64,000 nt of DNA from Circinella minor (Eukaryota > Mucoromycota > Mucoromycetes > Mucorales > Lichtheimiaceae): positions 62,001 to 126,000 of the forward strand of contig JAEPRB010000107.1 in NCBI GenBank assembly GCA_016758965.1. Reading direction: 5' to 3'. The position numbers and the translations under genes were made by a program. Of this stretch, positions 36,762 through 47,838 are shown one piece after another. The notes under the pieces are model-generated. The model was given only the letters and a program-made list of their open reading frames with translations. It did no database searches and was not told where the DNA came from. Position 1 is the stretch's first letter; each line of letters opens with the position of its first letter.

Positions 36762-37230
36762 TTTATATTGTTTAATGTAAAAAGTAAAAAGGAAAGAGAA
36801 AGAAATAAAGAATGCTAAAAAAATTTTCTTTTAAAAATACTCAGAAAAAAGTACTCAGCCACTACCAGCTTGTCACTTACGGACTCTGTAATCACTCAAA
36901 GCAAAATCTTTAACTCATTCATTATTCATCATATGTATATAGAAAGAATAGTATATTTAATAGCGATAAAAAAAATCAATAATGAAGCTTAGTTATATTG
37001 AAATAAGCTAGATAGAAAGATAGGTTAACCAAAAATTTGGTTTCATTAAATAATTAAACATGCACGATAAGATCGATTGGTTATGATTATCGTTATTATC
37101 ACATAGTACGAAACCATTTTCGTTTCTCTTTCTGCATGAAATTCTTTCGCAGGCTGCGGGAACAAACTTATAATTGTATCTATGTATTTCACTAGTACAT
37201 GTGTAATTTTTTTAATATCTATAACATAAT
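36762..37230. promoter_or_regulatory. divergent promoter of RPL7 and RNF10-like gene
   Basis: A 469-bp region between two divergent start codons. AT-rich with A and T tracts such as are common before ribosomal protein genes. No named site could be assigned with confidence; a GC-richer patch lies near 37150-37163. Confidence 0.4.
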
Positions 37231-38897
37231 ATGAGTACTTCTCAACAGCAAAGTAGTCAAGGCTCTTCTGGTAAATAAATATGATTATATCACTTAATAT
37301 ATATTAGTCAAATAAATTAAATAAACAAATGAAATAGACGACCATTTCGTTAGGAGACCTCAACGAAAAAAGAAACACGCATCATTAAACCATCTCCTCA
37401 ATTTTTCACTTCCTGATCGACCTGACGATTTTGACTCTTATAATGAAGATCATATACATCACGACGATCCTTTTAGTACTAATTTAACTACCTATAAACC
37501 TTATCGAAAAGAACATTACGTTAATGCAAAGTAAATTTAATATTCATTAAAAAAGAAACATAGAGAAGGAAAGAAAAGATGAAAAAAACTTATATATTTG
37601 TTATTACTATCTAGTTTTCGATTTTTATTGGATCCAACTGGAGACTATTCACTTCATTTGGATGATCCAGACGCTTGTTTTGATTGGAATTTAATTGAAC
37701 AAGTATTAGTCTATTCAACTCAAGTACCAACATGTCCTATTTGTCTTGATACACCAATTGCAGCAAGAATTGCACAGTGTGGACATATCTTTTGCTTCTC
37801 TTGTATATTGCATAGTTTTCATGAAAATGGTCGAATATGTCCTATTTGTTTGGATCCTACTACAGTACGTGAATTACGACCTATTCAAACTTTACAGTGT
37901 AAGAAATACAAGGTCGGTGATGGTATCGATTTATGCTTGATGCGTCGAGAACCTTATAGTATGCATCCATTACCTGTTAACGATAACAAGAAGACCACAA
38001 ACACAAATGGAATGATACCACGTGATACGTCAGAACTATTACCTTATGCTCGATTTATGCTCGCTTCATCGAATACCCTACAAATTACTCGTGAAAGAGA
38101 CACGGCTGATCTAATGGCAAGCATCGAAGCATGTCAACAAGAAGAAAACAGTGATGCTGAATTAGCACATTTGTTGACTGGTCTGGAATTGCTAAGTAAC
38201 GGAAATGATCATCATAAAGGAAAGCCACAACTGCAGCGACAATATTCAAGTCGAAACCACAATAATCATAATCATTGTCAGGGAAATGAACGACAGTGCT
38301 ATTACTTCTATCAAGCACGAGATGGTCAATGGATATTCCCAGGAACACATACAATTCGGATCCTGTTACAAGCATTTGGAGACTATGCTGATTTTCCACC
38401 AGAAATCATGAATGCAACTCTGACTCATGTGGAAGAACAACTGTTGACCGAGGAACGAAGAAAGCGGTATAAATTTTTGGGTCATGTACCACTTGGATGC
38501 AATATATCATGGATTGAAATCGATCTGAAAGGGATTGTACCTGATGAATTACTTATCATTGCATCTTCATCATCCTCACAAGAACAACTGAATTCTGGTA
38601 CGTAAGTGTAAAAAGCATAAATTCATCCGATACGACAAAAAAAAGAGGTGTATTTCAGTGTGATAACTAATTGTTTAATATAACATCAATCACAAATTAA
38701 TAGTAGAAGAAAAAGAGAGGAAGGAAGATGATGATGATGATGAAGAAGATGGGAATCATCAATATTTAGATAGGAGCTATGATAATGAAAAAGAAGAAAA
38801 TAGACAGGACTTATTATCATTATCAATGAAGGAAGAATGGTCAGATGAAGAAGAAATGTTAGAATACGTATTAAAATTATCGACAGTTCATCAATAG
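37231..38897 (+). CDS. RNF10: RNF10/Mag2-type RING E3 ubiquitin ligase
   Basis: A 469-aa protein; exons 37231-37270, 37338-37530, 37615-38597, 38704-38897. The order of elements is that of RNF10 (Mag2 in yeast): SLNHLLNFSLPDR, YKPYRKEHYVNANFRFLLDP, GDYSLHLDDPD, then a C3HC4 RING with Cys118, 121, 133, His135, Cys138, 141, 153, 156, then LQCKKYKVGDGIDLCLMRREP. The middle GQWIFPGTHTIRILLQAFGDY and the KFLGHVPLGC segments are also typical. The C terminus is acidic with a Glu/Asp run. From family knowledge, RNF10 ubiquitinates 40S proteins uS3 and uS5 on stalled initiating ribosomes. The protein is shorter than the human one. Placed head to head with RPL7. Confidence 0.9.
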
Positions 38898-39476
38898 CAT
38901 GGTTAACATCGTATTCTAAAATTTCACATAATAAATTATTATATTTTAAGTGTAGCATAACAACTATAATAACTGTATTTTCATAAGAATAATTTGAAGT
39001 TTTTGGAGAACCTATAATATCAATCCATACTCTATGGACATACCATTACAAGCAAAAAGATTATTACAATAGCACTGGAACTTTCAAACCTAGTCAAATT
39101 ACCCCGCTATAATAACTAACAATGGAGGATAAGTAGGTTATATATTAAGGTTATGAAAAAGAAAGCTTGTTGTAAATCCATATGTAATTTACAACGCCTA
39201 TGGGTTAGTTCTCTGAATATTAATAATGTTAATTAATCAATTAAAAAAAGTATTGCTGAGTCAAATATATATAAAGAAACTATTCATGCGCGGTGGGAGT
39301 TGGACGATGAGTAAATGTAATTAGAATGTTCCGAAAAGGGTTGTTATAATATGACGTATGTTTCTATTTTATGAGCCAAAGCCAAGTATTCACATTCATT
39401 TTTCTGGCTACGCATAATTTTATAACTTTCCTTCCTTCCTTTTTATTTCGTTTAACTCTCTTTTTTTTAATAACCC
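38898..39476. other. intergenic between RNF10-like and UBX genes
   Basis: 3' flank of the RING gene and 5' flank of the UBX gene; AT-rich, pyrimidine-rich just before 39477. No gene seen. Confidence 0.5.
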
Positions 39477-41605
39477 ATGACTTCACTAGATACACTCGAT
39501 GATAATCAAAAAGAGCTATTAGACCAATTTCAGGTACGTCATGCATATGCAGGGTATTCAATTCTAACATCCCTTGTCAATAAAACTTACCCTTTGTCAC
39601 TACTTATTTATATGCAATGTAATCTTAAAACGACAAACTCTGTAATATTCAAAATATTTATATAGGCTGTGACGCAATCGGATGATTTGGAGGCTTCGAT
39701 AAGCAGACTAGATCATTACAATTGGAACTTGGAGGTAAAATGCTTTTTCTTTCTTTCTTTTACTTATTGTAGGGTTGTTTTATAAAAGAATGTCAGTGTT
39801 TCATTGAAAGTCGCTGAAATAAATTGAAATTATATATGATAGAGAGCCGTTGGAAGTGTATATGAAGCTAATAATTCACACGATACAGCTCGCGAAAAAT
39901 TAGAACAAGAAGTCGCGTCAAGCACTTCATCAGGACAACCTAATGCTGATAATAAATATAAGGATGGAAATAGTAGTAGTAATACTAATAGTAATCAAGC
40001 AGCACCTTCATCGTCGTCGTCGTCACCTAGACAACCTACTTCTTTTCCTACAGCAACGACCAATAATACTACAAGGCCACGACCTTTTCGATTGGGGTTA
40101 TTCTCATTATTGACTTGGCCATTCGGTATTGCTTGGAACATTACGTGGGCTATTTTATCTTTTGCTTGTAAGTTGATAAGAATACATATATATAATTTTG
40201 ACTTTTGGTTGGAAGTCTAAAATAAATGCATTCATTTCTTTTTAAACATATATATATATATAGCACGTCTTTTATCTCGACCTTCAATTACAAGTCATTC
40301 ACAATCACAGCAACCACAACAAAGACAGGATCCACGTACTGTTGCAGCTCGCTTTTTACGCGAATATGAAATCAAATATGGTGAAACTCATCTTGACTTT
40401 TATCAAGGAGGATATTCACAAGCATTGGAAAATGCTCGCAGAGATTTAAAATTTTTGTTCGTTGTATTACAAAGTGATGAGCATGACGATACGGAACAAT
40501 TTTGTCGGTAAAGCATCCTCTGCACTTTTTTTTGTGCTTGTCATAGATTATTTAGCTGATATATGATTTTATTAATAGGGAGACGTTGAGCTCAGAAGAA
40601 CTAGTGGAATATATGCGTGAAAAGAATGTTCTTGTATGGGGTGGTAATGTGCGTGAATCTGAAGCTTTCCAAGGTACAATACATTATTATTGAAAGAAAA
40701 AGAGAGATTGAGATAGTGACAAAAAATTATCGGAAACTAAATCCTATTTTTATTAACGATACAATAGTGAGCAGTACGCTGCAAGCAACCACATATCCAT
40801 TTATGGCTATTATCACTTTACAATCCGGGTCTGGGTCATCTTCAGGCTCATTGAAAATGTCAGTTGTCGATAGAATCGAAGGACCCGCTTCTCCAGAAAC
40901 TATAATCCACCGTTGTGATACTGTGATGCAACGTCATGGTCAAACATTGAATCGAATGCGTATGGAAAGAGATCAACGTGAAATGGAACGTCGTCTGAGA
41001 CAAGAACAAGATCAAGCTTATCGTGAAAGTTTGAAAGCAGATCAAGAAAAAGAAAGACAGGCACGGTTGGAAAGAGAAGCCCAAGCCAAAAAAGAAGAAG
41101 AAGCGAAGCGTGTAGAACAAGAAAAATTGGTATATGCCGAAAAACGAAAGCAATATATTCGTTATTTATGCCATAAATTACCCACAGAAGAACCTACAGA
41201 AGGTACTGTGGCCAAACTGAGTTTTCGATTGGCGGATGGTGAACGGGTCATTCGCAAGTTTAAGGGTGATCTACCATTAGAGGTAAACCTATAATAATAT
41301 ACGCATGTATGAATATAAATATGGATATATATATAAATGATTAACTAAATGTTTTATTTATTAATTAGGCACTGTATGAATTTGTGGAAGCATACCCGTT
41401 GCTTAAATCAGGTGAGGATGTTGGTGATAATGAAAAACCGACAGATTATAAACACAAGTTCAATTTCACCATTATTTCCCCATATCCACGTACTGTGTAT
41501 GAACCAAGTACAACAAAAACATTGGAAGAGGAAAAAAGCTTATGGCCAAGCGCAACTTTGATTGTTGATGCTGGCGATGACGACGACGATGAAGATAACG
41601 AGTAG
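39477..41605 (+). CDS. FAF2: UBX-domain protein, FAF2/UBXD8 type
   Basis: Cdc48/p97 adaptor of the ER and lipid-droplet surface, 513 aa. Seven exons: 39477-39533, 39666-39734, 39843-40167, 40264-40507, 40579-40673, 40768-41282, 41369-41605. Domains in order: UBA-like helices at 5-50 (QKELLDQFQAVTQSDDLEASI...YNWNLERAVGSVYE), Ser/Asn-rich linker, a hydrophobic hairpin at about 125-152 (GLFSLLTWPFGIAWNI), a UAS thioredoxin-like domain (FLREYEIKYG, FLFVVLQSDEHDDTEQFCR, NVLVWGGNV), a charged coiled coil, and a C-terminal UBX domain (KLSFRLADGERVIRKF). The p97-contact loop normally reading FPR falls in SPYPRTVY, so YPR here. Ends in an acidic tail. It follows the RING gene on the same strand but with its own promoter. 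Confidence 0.92.
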
Positions 41606-41967
41606 TAGAGAATAAAAGAAATAAAGAAAATATTTTAATACATATGTTTTATTTTAGTTTTATTAATATGGCTCTTTACATGTATATATGGATGGGTGTA
41701 TTTTAAAATGATGTATTAACTCTTGGGAGCAACAGAAAAAAATTGAATAGGTTTTACAATATAACTTAAAAAATGAATTTATTTATTTCATGATGAACAA
41801 AAGAAAAACAGCAAAAAACAGACAAAAACCTTTGAATAAATTAAAAAGGTGAGACAAGGATAGAAATTCGTTTTTGTGTGTATATGTGGAAGTGTATATG
41901 TAAATGGAAATAAATATTTAACGAGAAGATAAGAATGTATGTATAAAACTATTAAATAATTCAATAT
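41606..41967. other. intergenic between convergent genes
   Basis: 362 bp between the UBX stop and the stop of the small secreted protein gene. AT-rich; polyadenylation-like AATAAA strings occur. No gene. Confidence 0.5.
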
Positions 41968-42522
41968 TTATTCAGCGAGTGGAGCTTCAGCATCAAATTC
42001 TTCAGCAGCAAATTCTTCAGCAGCAATTTCTGCTGAGCTGACAGGGCTCAAGACTTCAAGGATTTCAGCAAGAGCAGGCATGTTATTGAGGAAAGAAAGC
42101 AATGGGACATCAAGAGAAACTATCATATAATAGAATCATAAGTATATTTATATATAAAAACAAGTCCAAATAAAGAATAAAGATAAATTAAATGACTTAC
42201 ACAAAGCGCTGTGTTCAGTAGCAACTGCTGTGGTGGTGGCTTCAACTGTGGCCCAGGAAGTAGATGTTGATACATAACCATCATAAACATTGACATATGT
42301 GGTGCTTGGGTTAATAACAGTTGCAGTGCTGTAGGGCTCACGCTTCTTCAACATTCTATCAAGTCATTATACAAATAAATAGATAAGAAAAACCTGTGTA
42401 ATTAAAGTCGCAATGTAGCAAATAAAAGAGTTATAATATAATGGTATTTACTCAGCGTGACCTGCAGGGCTGGCAGCGGCAATGCTGGCACCGGCAATAA
42501 GAGCAATTGAAACGAACTTCAT
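41968..42522 (-). CDS. small secreted protein with acidic tail
   Basis: A 125-aa protein; exons 42522-42452, 42355-42201, 42119-41968. The N terminus is a clear signal peptide (MKFVSIALIAGASIAAA) followed by SPAGHAEMLKKREP; the KKR suits Kex2-type processing, so mature protein may start near EPYST. The middle is Thr/Val/Tyr-rich (TVINPSTTYVNVYDGYV), and the tail holds an AAEEF repeat in an Ala/Glu-rich end. There is no Cys outside the intron-read frame. I recognise no family. The small size, signal and dibasic site are those of secreted peptides or small wall proteins. The exon joins preserve frame and remove stops. Confidence 0.75.
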
Positions 42523-43084
42523 TTTTGATTGATAGTAAAGAGAAGAGAGCTGGTGAGAACTGTGAAGAAGAGGTAGAAGAGTACTTTGGATATTGATAAT
42601 TTCTTGAATTTGATAATCAAAACAGCCATCTTTTATAGTCTTCGGATCATGGTCAATCATATTTTTTTTTGATGAAACAAGTTATAGGAATGTCTTTGAT
42701 ATATTATATATCTAATACAAAGGCATTCCTTTTTCCTACATACCATATCAAAAAAGTGGATCAATTTACAACGACTAGATCAAAACCAAAATTTCCGACT
42801 GTGTTTGTTTGAGGTGACAATCTGAGTATTACTATGCAAAGTTTAATTTTTGACTAGCTAAGCAGAAATAATGTTATGTGTGAAAGAAAGAATTAATTTT
42901 TTAGACAACACATGCTCCCTATTGAACCGTGATATGTAATATGGAATGACAACAGTAATAAGCCATTAATATACATAAAATACGTATATAGAAAAACATA
43001 ATCTTTTATTTTATTTATTATTATATTTTCACCATGTCGTAAGATATATTCATACATAAAAATGTATATTTTTTTCTTTTCTAT
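42523..43084. other. intergenic, promoter side of small secreted protein gene
   Basis: AT-rich, with a poly-T run at 42661-42670 (A on the coding strand). No gene; it holds the promoter of the secreted protein gene and the 3' end of the Dnmt2 gene. Confidence 0.5.
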
Positions 43085-44944
43085 TTAAAACAATTCACAT
43101 CTTAATAACTCAGCAACTACCCAACAGTTTAAACTATTCCCAAGTAATCGATATCGTTGCATCAAGGTAACAGGGTCAGGAAATTCCAAATGTGGCAAAC
43201 AATGGGGAGGAGTAAATGACCTTGGTTTCGTTAAAGATGAATGATTAGGTTTCAACTGATATTCAGGCATTGGAAACGCATGTAAACGAGAGATCTCTTT
43301 CGGTGTAAGAAATCGTAGCCCAAGTTCTAATAGCGATTTTGGATCGCTCCAGTCGTATTCTACACGCTAGTTACAATATCATATATGTATTTTTTTTGTT
43401 CAATAGTCTATCCCCCATTTTTCATTTTTCCTTGAATCTTTTTTTTAATGATATAAAAAAACTTACATCTAAGTGTTGTGTTTGTACTAATGAACCACTA
43501 GTTTGTAAATGATGAGATCCATATGCCTGAGAATAATAGTAACAATAATAACACATGTTAGCGTTCAAAATATTAAGTTACCAATATTTCATTTTACAAT
43601 AAATAATCATCCATATGTTTTTTTTACCTTTGTTATGCATGAGGTTTTATGGTCATTAGGTCGAACAATATCTGTTATTATTATTATTATTATTATTGAA
43701 CACTGTTAATAAATGCGTAATAGTACACTCTCAACTGTCTGACTTCTTTTTTTTATTAGCAACAAAAAATTAAAACAGATCAATATACCAAATCGAAACT
43801 TGTGTCTTTTCAAAATATCCTTTTCAGGTACTCGATATTGCAAATTTTCGTTAGCTGTATTTTCAATGAATTGACATAATTCAGGTACTTCAAACTGATA
43901 TTCACTGTTAAATGGCCATTTGGTATGTATTTGTCCCTCATCTGCTGTTGCTGTAGTTGCTCCTGATTCTTCATCTATTTGCTGCGAATCAAAACAACGA
44001 CGCGCCATCATATAATATCGTAAACGATGATTAGGAATACCGAATTGAATAGGTGATAATAAGCATTCTTTTACTTGGTAATTCATTTCACGAAGCTGTT
44101 GAACAAGTTTCTCTCTTGATTGAGATTCCTACCAGAAAGAATTAATATAATAATGATAATAATAACAAGTAAAGGGATTCAGTTTGATTTGATTTATTTA
44201 GTTCGTTGAAAAAATCGTTAGACATAATATTTTAGGGAAGGAATTACCTCGAAATTCTTGACATTTTCTAAGAATAAATAATTAGGTGGTTTTTCGAGTT
44301 TTGGTAGCAAATTGATTAAATGAATTAATGCTTGCGCTCTTGGATCGTCAATATCCTTCATGTTCCCCCCTTGAGTATACGGCTATTTTTTTCAATAAAC
44401 ATGAATAAAATTTTCTAATTCCTTCCCTTTCGTTCTCCTTTATTTTATTTACCTGACATGGTGGACTTAATAACCAACAATCAGCTTTATATCTACATAA
44501 ATAAATAAATAAAAATGAACACCAATTTTTATTTTATAATCATCGTTTTTTCCCCATACTTTTCAATATCTTTTGCTGTCAGTCGTTCGATCGTTTTCTA
44601 TAATACAAACATGTTTATTCTTAATAAGTAACGAAATGAAAAACAGAAAACGTGTATTTTGTGATATTTATATATATATCTTTACATTGGAAGGCGCATG
44701 CCCAAAATTATGTTCATAAACTTGATTTGCAATCATATTGACGTCGAATGCACATACAACTTTGGCTGAAATCTCGGCAATATTTAAAGCATAATGCTTC
44801 ATTGGTTATTATTATATCATTAGTTTAAACTTGCAATCGTTTTACTTTATTATCGTGACAAAAAAAAAACCAAATGTTTTTCATATACTATACCAAACCA
44901 CCAATCCCACTAAAGAATTCTAGACACCTGATCGGATCGCTCAT
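43085..44944 (-). CDS. TRDMT1: tRNA (cytosine-5) methyltransferase, Dnmt2/TRDMT1 type
   Basis: Methylates cytosine 38 of the anticodon loop of tRNA-Asp with S-adenosylmethionine. 366 aa in nine exons: 44944-44894, 44796-44686, 44597-44560, 44492-44453, 44382-44248, 44128-43789, 43671-43628, 43526-43467, 43366-43085. Motif I ECFSGIGG-like (LEFFSGIGG), motif IV SPPCQPYT with catalytic Cys79, motif VI ENV at 119-121, motif VIII QFGIPNHRLRYYMMAR, then LTPKEISRLHAFP and QRYRLLGNSLN (motifs IX-X). These and the small size match Dnmt2 and not a DNA methyltransferase with a regulatory domain. The Dnmt2 tripeptide CFT reads CIT here. Many fungi lost this gene; those that keep it (fission yeast pmt1) use it on tRNA. 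Confidence 0.93.
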
Positions 44945-47838
44945 TTTAATATGTGTATCGTTTGATCGATGAAGTTTCGAGGGAGATAAAAAGAAAAATA
45001 TGTGTCCAGAAGCGGAGCATAACTATTTTGATATAAGCGATTTTTTTTTACAAGCATGATTATCTTGTCTTTTAATTGTGTATAAAATAATTTAAAAATA
45101 TGATAACGCAAATGATACTGATATTGTTGGTCGATCAAAGTTTGTTAAAAGGAACTTTTGCTCAACTTATACTTTTTGAATTGTAGCTATGCATTGCCAA
45201 ATCCATTAAATGATACCCGTTTCCATGGTGATGATATTCTTCAATGATTGAGTGACTCCCAGTTTCATGGGAAAACACTGGATATATATATATATATATA
45301 TATATATTGTAACAGGAAAATACAGCTGTTCATTTATGATACGTAACTTGTTGAATAAAAAACGAAATTAAATAATAAAACTGACGTTCTTTTTATATTA
45401 AATGACTCACTTAGGAGATTACAACATATAAAAGAGACACCGGCATATTTAGCGATTCTTACCTATGATATAATATTTAGCTTTTGTAAGTTACTTGCGC
45501 CACACAAAATAATATTTAAGTTACCCACGCACGAGCCAATTTTTATATCTGACATTTCTATTTAATCAACATTTCAGTATCACACCAATATTGCATTAAC
45601 AACATGTCGACATATATATATACATATATATTGAGTATAAAGCTGACACTACCTAAAATCATTTATATTGATACACAAGACTATTTAATAAAATGTACTT
45701 GTTCTTCACCACTGTTACGAACGGGAGTGTTAGCTAATGAATATTTACCACTCATCTTCAAAATATATATTATACTGTTGGGTAAGCGGTAGACGAATTA
45801 TATAATGAATGTAGGAAACACACTCAATACGTATCCATGTTGACTGCGAAAAAAAAAACTGGAACTAATTTATTTTTTTATAATAGACATTTACTACTAC
45901 TTGCTGCATTGCGAGTACAATTACATATATAAAGTTTAGCTTTGCTTATGTACTGCATATATATAGTATTCATGTATAATCAACTTTATGTAGTAAATAT
46001 GCTGTGTGGTTTCCTTTTTCTTTTTCATAAAGTTTGCACCACATTCTATTAGTAGTATAATTTTAAATATATATTAAAGAATTGGAAGCTAGAAACAACT
46101 GTCTCTTTCAAATTAAGTCCCAAAAAAAAAGTGTCAAATAACAAAGCCGTGTAATTATTAGCAAGCATAATAAATTTTTAACATTCATCATGTTTATATA
46201 TAAATACCAACTACAATACAGTAATTTAATATATTTAAAAACTATATAAAACTCTCCTTAAAAATAATAAGTTTGTTTACCACCTGATGATTTACACCGG
46301 TTTCCGTATTATGTATGTATTGTATTAAACAAAACGAAAAAGTCGTACTATTGGTTATATACCTATACTATACGTGTTTATGTGTTTTTCTCCCCCCCCC
46401 TTAATCTTTATTGTTAATCATATGTATAACACTGTGCAGTTGCGTGATATAACTAATGCAGAAATAAAAATAGGTCACCATGTTTTAGATATGCATCTTC
46501 ATCTTCGCTACTTGCTACACTTACATTGCATATTACATAGATTCCTTTTTAAAAGAGGATAATACGGAAAAAATAATTTATTCTGCATGTTTTTCTCTCT
46601 TACATATTCTGTTTTGCTGCTGTTATTGCTCTATACATGTAAGAGCAAAATTATTTTATTCTAATTAAATATATGTATAATATGATACTATAAATAATTA
46701 CGTCGAATAGATATCACTACTACTAGATAATCAAATAAATAATCATATATGGTATAGTTGACAAACATGCGTATATCTGATTGATCAACGTAACAAAGTG
46801 CTACTGATGATGACATAACAATTAATAGCAACCAAATCGGATGAAATAAATTCGGTGCTAAAAAAAAGGGAACCGGATCATGTAACAAAAATAATTCGTT
46901 TTTTATTGATTGTTAAAATTGAAACAGGTATAATAAATAGGAAGCATCATGTAATCTCCTTATACGTTGAGTTTCGAATTCAATTATATCCAGTTTACCT
47001 TAAGTTGACAGGCATATTATTATTAAAGGGAAGTATACAATGCTTATATCACTACTGCAGCTACTAGTATCAGTATCAGTCGCGATAAACCCAAACTAAA
47101 AGCAACAAAAGGGAAACTATGTTATATTTGGTAAAAAAAAAAATCATTCCCTTTAAGTCGACCTCTCTTTCTTGGCACAGAGAACAATGGATTTTTTTTT
47201 GTTTTTAACTATTATTTTATTAAGATCGGATACATATTAGAAAAGACACTAAAACATTAATTTCCCCGTTCATCCGTTTTAATTTTATTGTGCAAAAAAA
47301 ATATAATCCTCTACATCACAAGCTAGAAGAAACTAATGTGTAATAGATATTTTGTTTAATGAAAAGCAGTATATATACCTACGTATACAAATAATGAATA
47401 ATAGTTAGGATAATGAAATGATGCACATAGATTGATAATAATAATAACAAAGACAAAATAATTATAATAATAATAACAGCAATCCATTTCACGGCGAAAC
47501 AAAAAAAAACACACTATACCTTTCTTTGTCAATCTTCCTCGTTGTAACACAGTTGATGGCTGATACTGATACTGTCCTAATTTTTTTTTCTTACTTCGCC
47601 CCTCTTCTCTCCTTATTTTTTATTATTATTTTTTTTCTTCCTTTCTTTTTTCTTTTTCTTTTCTTTTCTTCATTAATAATAGTAATATTAACTTAATCCC
47701 CTTACACTCTTTTATATCTATTTTAAAGAAAATCTTTTACAAATCCCATTAATCACAACAAATAATAGTAGCAACAACAAACCAAGAGAAAAAAAAAATC
47801 AATCAGTCCGAGATAAGAAAAACTAATTATATTTAATA
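44945..47838. other. intergenic, 2.9 kb, no supportable gene
   Basis: AT-rich, with a (TA)n microsatellite at about 45281-45306 and a C9 run near 46391. Short frames at 45604-45792 and 46374-46562 show no domain. The last 250 bp before 47839 include a long C/T-rich tract (about 47578-47670), likely the kinase promoter or leader. Confidence 0.5.
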
